The notes: generated by a model from the letters alone, not told the origin. DNA of 64,000 bases from Avena insularis (GCA_023614405.1 CM042686.1:471604740-471668739), one strand, 5' to 3'; shown: positions 9,440-19,865, counted from the stretch's first letter. Made by a program: numbers and translations.

Positions 9440-11907
9440 ATGACGCATATGTTTCCAAATGAAGGTGCCTCATCCAGCTCGACCTCTATGAGCAGCCAGA
9501 GGAGCGAGACAGATGATGACAAAATGATTGCAATGGTTCTTGAAGAAGAATATGCCAAGCTAGATGGTGCTATGGCCAAGCGTCTTACAAATTTAACATC
9601 AATTCCTGTAAGATATTGCATGCCTGTTCTGTTTATTTTATTTTATTTGTCCTTTACTTCGCGAGTTTGAAGCACTAATTTTGTGTTTGTTTTGCACTCT
9701 TCTGTTTTCTCTACGGTATTGTACTGGTTAAAGAAAGTTAGTTACCTGACACTCCTTTCATTTGCCACATTTGCAGCATGTTCCCCGGATTAATACATAT
9801 TTTCCAACGTACAGTGATGCTAGTATGGATCATCATCGCCTTTATGATAGGTAACTTTTTGATGATCTTTACATGATTTAATCTGGTACGGTTTTCACTT
9901 CTATTTCTTGCAAAGCTAGGCAATCCTATATCTTGTGTCCTTTTATTTTTGACATTTCAAATAAATAGTATACCTACATATTGAAACTGTTTTAGCCTGT
10001 ACTCAGTGCATACTACTGAAATAGCTTAAGCTGACCCGGAATCACCTACCACCTGTTTCAGTGAATAAATGGAATGCCAACACATGTATCATTACAAGTT
10101 TCTTAATTCAAGAGTATCTTTTGTAGGCTAAATGCATATGGCTTGTTTGAAGTGAGGGTGTCAGGCGATGGAAATTGTCAGGTTCGATTTTTTTCTAAAG
10201 CATAATTTAATTCACTTGATTAAATTGCATGATCTCTTGAAGTTCATCTGAGGATACATCTATTTGTTGTTTTGTAGTTCCGTGCACTCTCAGACCAGCT
10301 ATATCGATCACCCGAGCATCACAAGCATGTCCGTAAAGAAATAGTGAAGCAGGTATATTGATCGCCTGAGCATATCAGAAATACCACTCGTCAGTATATG
10401 TTACTTGCTCATATGGCTGAACTGATACTTCTTCCTTCTATGCCTCAAACCATGCATTTTAACCTTTTTGATGAATGCCCCCTTTTGTCTTATTTACTAA
10501 ATTAGTTTTTCTTCGTATGAGCTATAGATAAAGAGATTTTCAGCATTAGGATCTAGACTATAGTTTTTCCCATGTGCTGATAATTCTTTTTCCGGAGACT
10601 TGAATGCTTATGTATGCCCTTTTAATTCTACCTTCTGCAGCTCAAGGCATGTAACTCCTTGTATGAAGGCCATGTCCCAATGAAATATAAGCATTATTGC
10701 AAGAAGATGAAAAAGTACGCACTTACGTGGGCCTTATTTTGCTGCAGAGTACTTTGATGAAAACAGTTCATGCTTGTGATTTTGTAGTTAGTTATTAGGG
10801 TCACTGAAATCTCATATTTTCCAGATCTGGTGAATGGGGAGATCATGTCACATTACAAGCGGCTGCTGATAAGGTTAATTCTCTCTTACACCGCAATGTT
10901 TACATCAGTTCCCTGCTGGAGTGAAATTTTACTCGACTTCCTGCAGTGTTGCAAGATTTTCTGCCTTCTATATTCAATATGTAAATTCATCCTATCTGTG
11001 TAACATTATAGGCTTACACATTCTGTTGATGACAGGAGTACTTAATAGAATCTTAGTTAGGCCCTAATCTTAATGGTCTCATAATCTATCTCACATGATT
11101 AATTTCTTTGTGCATCACATGGCATATTTCCACTTGTGGCACTAGAAGTTCTATACCTTTTAGGTGAATATATACTATCATACTACCATAGTCATGCACC
11201 CTTAGGGAATTATATGTGCGCATATGAGTCCCCTTGAGAAAGAAGACACGTAATGTTTCTCTTTGCTTCTGCAGTTTGCTGCGAAAATATGCCTTCTAAC
11301 ATCATTCAGAGATACCTGTTTTGTTGAAATTGTTCCACAGTACCAGGCTCCACAGAGAGGTAACGTTTTGGCCTGTGTCAAGCAACAGCAAATATTCTGC
11401 ATATAAATTAAACTACTCCCTCCGATCCAAATTAATGTTCTCAAATTTGTCTAGATTTGGATGTTAGTAATAGATACATCCGAATCTAGACAAATCTGAG
11501 AACATTAATATGGATCGGAGGGAGTAGTTGCGAATTGTACAATTTTTCCACATATTACTTGCACTTGCAGACTTGCCGCTTGAGCATATTATTTCCCTCA
11601 CTGAATCTATTGCACGCAATTCCCAAATAAATAAACATCTGTTGTACACATGCTGATTGTGATGGCTGACTCCTGACGTTCATATTTGTCAGAGCTTTGG
11701 CTAAGTTTCTGGTCAGAAATTCACTACAACTCACTGTATGATGCTCGAGGTGAGAACTGAATGCCATTATCTTGCTATAGCTGTAGAGCTGTAATGCATC
11801 AGCTATTTGCCTGATACCAATTCATTTCTTAAGAAAAGGAAACTACTTGTTGTGTTGTAGATCTCCCGAGCCAATATAAGCCTAGAAAGAAGCACTGGTT
11901 GTTTTAG
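9440..11907 (+). CDS. OTU-domain cysteine protease (probable deubiquitinating enzyme)
   Basis: Nine coding exons join in frame to 227 aa: 9440-9607, 9777-9850, 10127-10181, 10278-10352, 10641-10714, 10825-10873, 11275-11359, 11693-11749, 11861-11907 (stop TAG). All introns are GT-AG. The start is the first ATG after the acceptor at 9432. The N-terminus (1-56) is Ser-rich with an acidic patch and a helical EEEYAKLDG segment. The OTU fold follows: SGDGNCQFRAL holds Asp95 and nucleophile Cys98, and WSEIHYNSLYD holds His204. It ends in basic KPRKKHWLF. OTU enzymes cleave ubiquitin chains from proteins. The length and the order match the plant OTU9-OTU12 group, OTU12 best in size (inference). All key residues are present, so it looks functional. 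Linkage preference cannot be read from sequence. Confidence 0.93.
11416..11524. mobile_element. Stowaway MITE in intron 8 (between coding exons 8 and 9 by UTR-inclusive count) of the OTU gene
   Basis: The 109-bp element begins CTCCCTCCGATCCAAATTAA and ends as its near-perfect inverse TTAATATGGATCGGAGGGAG, flanked by TA on both sides (11414-11415, 11525-11526). That is the Tc1/Mariner-type Stowaway structure. It lies in the intron 11360-11692, away from both splice sites, in a transcribed region. A transcript would fold it into a long hairpin. Confidence 0.93.
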
Positions 11908-12185
11908 ATCAACGTGTTGCTTCAGGCTTTGGATCTTATTACATGGCTGGCTGGTTGGCGGCATCATCCTGTAGAGCGGACACCACCTCTGTGTCCTCCA
12001 CCGAAGGGTCTGAATCATGGGGCTGTTGGATGCACTCCTTGGTGCTGTTGTAGAACATCAGATATAGCTCAATACTGGATTTGAGATTGCTTGTGAATAG
12101 ATACCTACACTGACATACAGATTGATTGTACACGTGTCTGTTCATTCTTACTCCATGTCTCCATGTTATTTCATTCATTTCATTT
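11908..12185 (+). other. Probable 3' UTR of the OTU gene
   Basis: The sequence after the stop codon is transcript-like, without open frames that I recognise, and turns AT-rich near 12160-12190. I find no canonical AATAAA, so the polyadenylation site is a guess. Confidence 0.4.
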
Positions 12186-12438
12186 ATGGGAACAATTCGT
12201 TAGGTTAAAATTTTCAGACTGGATGTCCACCGTCAGTACTCAGTACTCCTATACAGGACAGAAGTTAACTCTGCTTCAAATGTTTCTATTGGTGATGCGC
12301 TATTTTGCTTCGTTGGTGTTAAGAGCTTGATATTCTCTCCACCCTATCCACAATTCTTGATTGCCAACGCCTTGGGTGTGTATGGCTGTAGCCCACGATC
12401 ACCCCGCCAAAGTGTTGGCTAGCCAAGACTCCGTACTA

Positions 12439-12609
12439 CTCCCTCCGTTTTACAAAATATAAGATGTTTTAGCTTTGTGAATGGAGCATATCTAGAACTT
12501 TTTTTAATATGTAGGTTCATTTAGTTTTAGAGAGAACACACATATTAAAAAAGTCTAGATACACTCTCTTTACAAAGCTAAAACATTTTATATTTTAAAA
12601 CGAAGGGAG
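12439..12609. mobile_element. Stowaway MITE downstream of the OTU gene
   Basis: It begins CTCCCTCCGTTTTACAAAAT and ends TTTTAAAACGAAGGGAG, with TA at 12437-12438 and 12610-12611. Long terminal inverted repeats pair across the 171 bp. It is a second Stowaway family member, different in body from the one at 11416. A short duplicated gaagggagtag follows at about 12626. Confidence 0.9.
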
Positions 12610-12760
12610 TAGTAGTTTATACCGGAAGGGAGTAGTTTGTACCGGAAATTCTAGACTTACGGGGTGAATTGTTAGAGACCTAATTATGGAAAGACGTGGA
12701 GATTGAGGACTGTGCAAGGGCGTGCATCACCCCAACTCCTCTCACCTTAGGCAGAATAAT

Positions 12761-12925
12761 GTACTCCCTTGATGTTGTCGACTTTATTTAAATTTAAATA
12801 TATCTAATTAAGTATTTAGACTAGATGTATTTCCTTGATGTTCTCAACTTTATTTAAATTTAAATGTATCTAGTTAAGTATTTAGACTAGATGTATTCGT
12901 ATCTAAACGAACACGTCTAGGCAGC
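12761..12925. repeat. Degenerate Stowaway-like fragment with a 65-bp direct duplication
   Basis: The unit ccttgatgtt...gactagatgtatt occurs at 12768 and 12833 (period 65). It starts with gtactccctt, like a Stowaway end, but lacks the matching right end. The right part (gtatctaaacgaacacgtct) resembles Stowaway interiors. I read it as a broken, duplicated MITE. Confidence 0.5.
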
Positions 12926-12937
12926 GTTCGGGCGCTC

Positions 12938-13060
12938 AATCGACAAGTCTGGCGCACCCTCAGTCAACTAACCCGTCGTCTCCAGCCTGGGCGCTAGATC
13001 AACAAGTCTGGTGCAGGCTCGTTCAACTAACCCGTCGTCTCCAACCGAATCACCGCGTGG
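12938..13060. repeat. Two copies of a 59-bp direct repeat
   Basis: CAAGTCTGG(C/T)GCA followed by CAACTAACCCGTCGTCTCCA occurs at 12944 and 13003. The unit is GC-rich and diverged in the middle. No function is evident. Confidence 0.7.
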
Positions 13061-13198
13061 GCCTCCCCCGGCCACCAACCCGCGCCACCAGGAGCTACCA
13101 CATCCACAGCGCGCCACCGGGAGGGTCCAACTCATCCACGACCTCCTACATCCACGACGCCGACCGACCTTGAGCAAACCCTACCAGTAACGCTGCAA

Positions 13199-13312
13199 GT
13201 GGAAGCGGGGTATCCGCGACGCCGCTTTGTTGAGCCCACATAACAACGTACGCGGTTGCCCGCATAAGAGGACCCAAATTATGTGGCATATGCGGTTGTT
13301 CCGCGATCCCCG
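13199..13312. mobile_element. Palindromic MITE-like element, copy 1
   Basis: Left end AGCGGGGTATCCGCG pairs with right end CCGCGATCCCCGC, and the body carries CCGCATAA and AATTATGTGGCA. A related copy lies at 15006-15118 in the same orientation. The superfamily is not clear; a hAT-like MITE is one option. Ends are approximate. Confidence 0.5.
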
Positions 13313-13369
13313 CACCAAGCCCACTTAATACACGAGTTAGGATAGGAAACACGTGTGACTAGCTGGCAT

Positions 13370-14033
13370 TCACGTGAGGCCCGCGACGAGGTCGCTGTAG
13401 AAACTGAACGCCTCCATCTCCCCATCGCTGCGGCGCCGCACCGACCTCGATGCGTCGGTGCCGTCCTCCGCTAAGCGCCGGGATGCCGTACACTCCATGG
13501 AGACGATCTCCACCTTTCTTGGCGGCCTGGCGCGCCATGTCCGCCTCCGTGTATATCCCAGCTTGGCGACCTGGCCATGTCTACCGCACGAGCTGCACAC
13601 TGCCCGTGCTCCGTGAGCCCCTCGTTCAGCGAGATCGCCCGATGCCGACGCCGTCGTGAGCTCGGTGGTCTCGTCCACCTCCACGCAGCAGAGGCCCAGG
13701 AAGTTCCTCCGCACGGGCGGGCTCGAACTGGCCTCGCATACCCTTTCACGAACCCGAACCGGTGCTCTTGGCCGTCGTTGCACGATGCCGGCCCACGCGG
13801 CGGCGCACACGTGTTTGGCGAGCTTCCACGAGCCGAGTCCTCCGTCTCGTCGCGCCGCCCTACCCCAGAATGGTGTCGCCCCTGCTGCTGAGGTCCCAGG
13901 CACCGAACCGTTTGTCGACGGCCGTCGCGAGTGGGCGGTGGTCACGGACGAACGCCTCTTGGAGCCCGGCGTCGCAGTCGAACAACGGCAGCGGCTCCGC
14001 CACGTCCATGTTGGAGTAACCTTGTTGTTTTAG
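13370..14033 (-). pseudogene. Unrecognised GC-rich coding-like fragment
   Basis: The strongest open frame is minus 13945-13370 (191 codons without stop), and minus frames upstream to 14033 are also rich in A, R and G codons. The composition is that of grass gene exons and contrasts with the AT-rich flanks. I cannot assign a family, and more than one frame is open on both strands, as happens by chance in GC-rich DNA. It may be a decayed exon brought in between the two palindromic elements. Confidence 0.25.
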
Positions 14034-14625
14034 AGTTTCATCATGTTTAAGTTTAGTCCATGCATGTAGTGTACGGGCAAGCTGATGATTAGTTAATTAG
14101 CAAATAAGTGCATGCAGATTAGAGAAGATACATGGAGAACGGCTTGATGGTCATGCCAAGGTGTGAGCGTCGCATGGCGCCGTGCGTGTAGTGGCACAGA
14201 TATGTGTGTGCCGTTACATTAGTTTGTAGTCTGATCTGCGGCAGGATGTATTAGCAACAAGCACAAAGAGTCGAGCCACCGAGTCGTGTAGATCAGCATG
14301 CAGCTAGGAGCGTACATACAGTTAGTTGAGGCCTGTGTTCGTGCCGTTGTGGGCTGATCAGTAGACTTGGTAGTCACTCAAACGTGTGCGTGTGTGTTGC
14401 TAGTGCTGAGTAGAAATCGGATCAAGCCGGTGAGTGGCTTGGGCCGTGTGTGTGCATGTTTCCCTTTAAAAGGGCTTGTAAACGAGTTTGTTATTTGTGG
14501 AGTTGAGATAACAGAGAAAAGGCACAAGTGTGTGCGGTGCCACAATAGCTCTCTGTGTATATTTCTTCCACTCTATATGCGTGTGTTGTGTGTGCGAGAG
14601 TCTTCTTCCACCTCTAGCAAAGCTA
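14034..14625. other. Non-coding stretch, GT-rich
   Basis: Many gtgtgtg-type runs occur between 14160 and 14600. I see no gene, inverted repeat or transposon end in it. Confidence 0.3.
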
Positions 14626-14856
14626 TCAGTCCAACGACGTCATATTCCCGCCTCCAAGGAGGCGGTGGATGGCCGCCCATGTTCTCAAGTGTGCGTAGCT
14701 GGAGCCTTCGTTTTGCTGCGTGATGCCGGCGCCAGGGAACACGGTGACCTGAACAACGAGGACGCCTAGTTTAGGCAGCGGTGGCCAGAGCCTCACGCTG
14801 TCGCTCGGGTGGTCACTGGCGACAAGGTCGCCGAAGTCATAGCCGCTCACTGCCAC
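14626..14856 (-). pseudogene. Unrecognised short coding-like fragment
   Basis: A minus-strand frame of 76 codons reads smoothly (for example VRLWPPLPKLGVLVVQVTVF) and looks like a real exon piece rather than random sequence, but I do not recognise the family. It may belong with the fragment at 13370-14033, as both are on the minus strand between the two related palindromic elements. Confidence 0.25.
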
Positions 14857-15005
14857 CGTCAGCTGAACAGTATGTTGTGTTGTGTTCCGTACTGAAGCTA
14901 GCTAATATGTTAATTCGATCGAATGCAAGTACTGCAGTAATTATTAATGCTAAAATGGTTGATCTGTTGTGTTCTGTATATTTTGCAAGTACTCTCCTGA
15001 AACTT

Positions 15006-15118
15006 ATGCGGGTTTGCGGGCTGCCGCTATTAAGCCATGTTGTTACGTGTGATGCCGCATAATACCACTTAATTTATGTGGACACATGCGGCAAGATGCG
15101 GACTCCCGCAGGCAGTCC
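15006..15118. mobile_element. Palindromic MITE-like element, copy 2
   Basis: Left end GCGGGTTTGCGGGCTGCCGC pairs with GCGGACTCCCGCAGG...CCCGC at the right. The body TGCCGCATAA...AATTTATGTGG matches CCCGCATAA...AATTATGTGG of the copy at 13199-13312. Both copies are in the same orientation. Confidence 0.5.
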
Positions 15119-15640
15119 CGCTTGCAGCCTGACCTACCAGTCATGATGAGGAGGGGTGATGCAAGATATTGGTAGAGAAGAGTGAGCCAGATCGATCCAC
15201 GTCCTTACCTTGGAGAGGCAAGCACGGCGGCGGCCGGAATCGAGACGGCGGCATGACCAAGGCCACACGACACTTCCTGCTGGGGACAACCGCATCATAC
15301 CTGATACCTGAGGAAAACGACCACGCAAGGCTCCATGATGGGCCTCAGGTTGGGCTGGATGTGAGAAGAAGAGTGAGGGGCAAAGCTACGACTTTCTAGT
15401 TTTGGCGTAGTACTTTTTGTCAAATGTTGCCTAATAACATATGATAGTTGTCCAATTTTGCCAATTTTACCGTCTTACATCTCTATTAATTGCTCACTAT
15501 ATTCGTCTATTAGTAATAGTTTCTTAATTATGTCATTTTTTGCCTAGCAGTAGACCGTAATTGTAATTTACCCTGGTAGCGGTATAGCTATTAAATTCTA
15601 GTTGCTTATAGACATTATGAATTGGCTTATAGAAAAACTA
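15119..15640. other. No gene seen
   Basis: 15150-15400 has a short plus-strand open frame of ordinary composition that I do not recognise. 15400-15640 is AT-rich. No transposon ends could be supported. Confidence 0.3.
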
Positions 15641-18600
15641 AGGAAACAATTTTGGTGCCCAAGATAACTTGGTGTGTGACGATCAAACTTTCACGTGTGA
15701 CAGAGCAACTTTGGTGACCAACGAGGCAACTTTTATGCAGACAAGAAAACTTCGGTAGGCCATTAGGACGGAAGTGATATGGTGGGTGGGGTCATCCCTT
15801 CTTCGAGCAATCCGTTAGCCGACGAGGCAACATCGGAGCCCCACGAGGCAACTTCGGTGTCCGACGAGGCAACTTCAGAACCCGTCGAGGCAACTTCGGT
15901 AATTAGGACGACACTACTGTGGTGGGTGAGGATGGACCTTCTTCAGGCAAGCCGCTGCCGACAAGCCAACATCAGAGCCCCACGTGGCAACTTTGGTGCC
16001 CGACGAGGCAACTTCGGTAGGCCACTATGATGGCGTTTCCATGGTGGGTGAGGATGACCCTTCTTCAAGAAAACCGCTATCGACAAGGCAACTTTAGAGC
16101 CCGACGAGGAAACTTTTGTGCCCGACTAAGCAACTTTTGTGCCTGACTAAGCAACTTCGAGCCCGGCGAGGCAAGTTTGGAGCCCGACCGAGCAACTTCT
16201 GTGCTGACTAAGCAACTTCGAAGCCCGGCGAGGCAACTTTGGTAGACTTCGGAGCTCGCGAGGCAACTTTGGTGCCGAACAACTTCGGAGCCCGATTAGC
16301 AACTTATGTGCCCGACTAAGCAACTTTGGAGTCTGATCATGCAACTTCGGAGCCCGACGATGCAACTTTCATAGCCCCGCGAGGGAAGTTTGGTGCCCGA
16401 TTGAGCAACTTATGTGCCCGACTGAGCAACTTCAGAGCCCTTCTTTAGGCAAGCCGTTGCCCGACAAGGCAACATCAGAGCCCGACGAGGCAACTTCAGA
16501 GGACGGTGTTGCCGCGGTTGGTGAGGATGTCCCTTCTTTAGGCAATTCGTTGCCCGATGAGGAAACTTTGGAGCCCGATGAGGCAACTTCCGAGCCCAGC
16601 GAGGCACCTTCAGTAGGCCATTAGGACGGTGCTGTCGTGGTGCGTGAGGACAACCCTTGTTCAGGCAAGTCACTTCCCGACGAGGTAACATCGAAGCTCG
16701 ACAAGGCAACTTCGGAGCCTGATGAGGTAATTTTGGTAGGCCATTAGGACGTCGCTACTACGGTGGGTGAGGACGACCCTTCTTTAGGCAAGTCGCCACC
16801 CAATGTGGCAACTTCGGAGCTCGATGAGGCAACTTTCGAGCTAGACGAGCCAACTTTGAAGTCCGATGAGACAATTTCCGAGCCCGACGAGGCAACTTTG
16901 GTAGGCCATTAGGACGGTGATGCCATGGTGGATGAGGACGGCCCTTCTTTAACCAAGTCGCTGCCCGACGAGGCAACATCGAAGTTCGACGAGGAAACTT
17001 CATAGCCCGATGAGGCAACTTTGGTAGGCCATTAGGATGGTGCTGTCGTGGTGTGTGAGGACAACCCTTCTTTAGGCAAGTCACCTCCCGACGAGGTAAC
17101 ATCGAAGCCCGACAAGGTAATTTTGGTAGGCCATTAGGACGTCACTGCCGCAGTGGATGAGGACGACCCATCTTTAGGCAAGTTGCCGCCCGACGTGGCA
17201 ACTTCGGAGCTCGATGAGGCAACTTTCGAGCCAGGTGAGGCAACTTTGAAGCCCAGTGAGACAACTTCCGAGCCCGACGAGGCAACTTTGGTAGGCCATT
17301 AGGATGGCGCTGCCGTGGTGGGTGAGGACGACCATTCTTTAAGCAAGTCACTGCTTGATGAGGCAACATCGGAGTTCGACGAGGCAACTTTGGTAGGGCA
17401 CTAGGATGACGATGCCGTGGTAGGTGAGGATGGCCCTTCTTCAGGCAAGCCGCTGCCGACGAGGCACATTGGAGCCTGACTGAACAACTTTGGTTCCTGA
17501 CGAGGCAACTTCGGGGCCCGGCGACGCAACTTTGGTAGGCCATTAGGACAGTGTTGCTGCAGTGGGTGAGGACAGGCCATTTTTAGGAAAGCTATTGCTA
17601 GAGGAGGCAACATCATAGCTCGGCGAGGCAACTTCGGAGCCCAACAAGGCGCTGCTAGAGTTGCCTCATTAGGCTCCGAAGTTGCCTTGTTGGGCAGCGG
17701 CATGCCTAAAGAAGGGCTTCGAAGTTGCTCAATCGGGCACAGAAGTTGCTAAGTCGGGCTCTAAGTTGCCTCGTCGGGCCCCAAAGTTGCTCAGTCGGGC
17801 ACAAAAGTTGTTAAGTTGGGTTCTGAAGTTAGTAGAACTTTGTGCCCGACTGAGCAACTTCTATGCCCGACGAGTCAATTTCGGAGCCTGATGATGCAAC
17901 TTTCGTAGGCTGGCGATGCAACTTTCGTAGCCCGGCAAGGGAACTTTGGTGCCCGACTGAGCAACTTCTGTGCCTGACCGAGCAACTTTTGTGCCTAACT
18001 GAGCAACTTCAGAGCCCTTCTTTAGGCAATTCGTTGCCTCGTCAGGCTCTGAAGTTGCTCAGTCGGGCACAAAAGGCAACTTCGGAGCCCCGAGAGGCAA
18101 CTTGTGCCCGACTGAGCAACTTCGGTAGGCCATTAGGACGGCGCTGTCGTGGTGCTTGAGGACGGCCCTTTTTAGGACAAGTCGCCGCCTGACGAGGCAA
18201 CATCGTAGCCCGATGAGGAAACTTTAGAGCCTCGGGAGGCAACTTCGAAGCCCAACAAGGCAAATTGTGCCTGACTGACAACTTTGGAGCTCGGTGAGGC
18301 CACTTTGGTGCCCGACAAGGCAACTTCGGAGCCCGGCGAGGCAACTTCGGTAGGACATTAGGACGGTGCTACTGCGGTGGTGAGGACGACCCTTTTTTAG
18401 GCAAGCCGCTGCCAACGAGGCAACATCGAAACTTGACGAGGCAACTTTGGTGCCCGCCAAGGCAACTTCTGAGCCCGGCGAGACAACTTCGGTAGGCGAC
18501 TCGGACGGTGCTACCGTGGTTGGTGAGGAAGGCCCTTATTCAGACAATTCGCTGCCGACGAGGCAACTTCGGAGCCCGAGCGGTGTTGCCGTGGTGGGTA

Positions 18601-19330
18601 AGGAAAACCCTTCTTTAGGCAAGCCGCTGCCAAACGAGGCAACTTTAGAGCCCGACAAGGCAACATCGATAGGCCATTAAGACGGCGCTGCCGCGGTGGG
18701 TGAGGACAACCCTTCGTCATGCAAGCCGCTGCTACACGAGGCAACATTGGAGCCCGACGAGGCAATTTTGGTAAGCCATTAGGATGGTGCTACCGCGGTG
18801 TGTGAGTACGACCTTTTTCTAGGCAAGTCGCTGCCTACGAGGCAACTTCAGTGCCCGACAAGGCAACTTCAGAACCTGGCGAGGCAACTTCGGTAGGCTA
18901 TTAGGATGGTGCTACCGTGGTGATTGATGGCGACCCTTCTTCAGACAAGCCGCTGCCGACGAGGCAACATCGAAACCTACTGAGGCAACTTTGGAGCACG
19001 GCAAGGCAATTTTTGAAGCCCGGCGAAGCAACTTTTGTGCCCAACGAAGTAACTTTCGTACCCGATGAGGCAACTTAAGTTTTCAACGAGACAACTTCGG
19101 TGCCGACGAGGCAACTTTTGTGCCCAACAAAATAACTTTCGTACTCGAAAAGGAAATTTTCGTGCTCGACGAGCCAACCTTTGTGCCCAACGAAGTAACT
19201 TCTATACCGAAGAGATAACTTTGGTGTCCGACGAAGCAACTTTGGTGCCGTTAAATCAACTTAGATTCCCCACGAGGCAATTTCGATCTCCCGGATGCAA
19301 CTATGCCCGACCAAGCAACTACTTTTTTGA
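15640..19330 (+). repeat. 3.7-kb minisatellite, 21-bp unit with higher-order modules
   Basis: The unit is close to GCAACTTCGGAGCCCGACGAG (21 bp). In one plus frame it gives the heptad EATSEPD. By eye there are on the order of one hundred diverged units. They are punctuated about 17 times by a module of about 66 bp, GTAGGCCATTAGGACGGCG...GGTGAGGACGACCCTTCTTTAGGCAAG. Examples of module starts are 15752, 16613, 16735, 16900, 17020, 17126, 17291, 17392, 17533, 18125, 18350, 18491, 18771 and 18891. Their spacings differ by roughly multiples of 21 (101, 122, 141, 165). Units at 17645-17835 and 18028-18075 are inverted. Both ends decay gradually. No TIR or LTR borders it convincingly, so its origin (tandemly expanded fragment, or interior of a larger element) is open. 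Confidence 0.9.
17645..17835 (-). repeat. Inverted block within the minisatellite
   Basis: Here the unit reads as GAAGTTGC...CGGGC on the plus strand, the reverse complement of the neighbouring units, and includes the reversed module piece GGCATGCCTAAAGAAGGG. The orientation switches back at about 17835 (aactttgtgcccgactgagc). The block forms large inverted repeats with both flanks. Confidence 0.85.
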
Positions 19331-19707
19331 AATTCGACCAAGCAACTACTTGGTACCGTTCGGCAAACAATGGACCAAAATAAACAACTATACTCTATAA
19401 AAAGCATCCTAGTTGCAAGGCCGAATCCAGGCTAGTCCTATCATTTCCTATGTCTCACTTCTTACCGCCGGCCCAACCAAAGCCCATCTGCAGCCTTGCG
19501 ACATGGTCTACCCCAGCCAGCGAGTCATGTGACCTTCCTCAACTCCAGAACGCCACCAATCCCATTGTATCTAATCAAATCAAGAGCATCAGGCAAGAAA
19601 CTGGAGTGGAACGAGATTGCCTGCTAGGGATAGAAAGGGGAAGGATGGCCTTCTTGGGTGGCGGTCGTCGGCCAGACCAAGATTCGAGGAGGCTCTGGGT
19701 GGTCTGT
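19331..19707. other. No gene seen between minisatellite and Cassandra
   Basis: Ordinary sequence with a short open plus-strand frame at 19450-19731 that I do not recognise. A CTAGTTGC at 19410 matches a CTAGTTGC at about 15598 on the other side of the array, which could be a remnant border but is too short to rely on. Confidence 0.3.
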
Positions 19708-19734
19708 TGTGAGACCAGGCACATGGCATAATAC

Positions 19735-19865
19735 GATTGATAGAATACTCATACCAACAAGTTGTAACTTCTTTTCTGGAAACTCATTTGAAAAGGGTTA
19801 AGCGAGCTTGGCCTAGAGCAATTCTAGGATGGGTGACCGACTGGGAAGTGGATCCCGCGTGCGCA
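19735..19865 (+). promoter_or_regulatory. 5S rRNA-like module of the Cassandra 5' LTR (Pol III internal promoter remnant)
   Basis: GTTAAGCGAGCTTGGCC followed by TAGGATGGGTGACC and CTGGGAAGT matches plant 5S rRNA GTTAAGCGTGCTTGGGC, TAGGATGGGTGACC and CTGGGAAGT in order and spacing. In 5S genes these cover the A box and C box bound by TFIIIA. It is not a functional 5S gene: the first half is strongly diverged, and 8 bases before GTTAAG are missing compared with the 3' LTR. Confidence 0.88.

Noticed and set aside
15640..19330. The many 70-130-codon open frames as real genes
   Set aside because: They occur on both strands, follow the 21-bp period and start and stop at random points of the array. 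They are reported only as a property of the repeat.
15598..19415. CTAGTTGC at both sides of the minisatellite as a target duplication
   Set aside because: It is an 8-bp match at ill-defined borders with no matching transposon ends, so chance cannot be excluded.
15400..19460. CACTA transposon as the source of the minisatellite
   Set aside because: I looked for CACTA/TAGTG ends with a 3-bp duplication on both sides and found none.
19735..19865. A functional 5S rRNA gene
   Set aside because: Only the internal promoter half is conserved. The position within two direct LTRs and the primer site show it is part of Cassandra.
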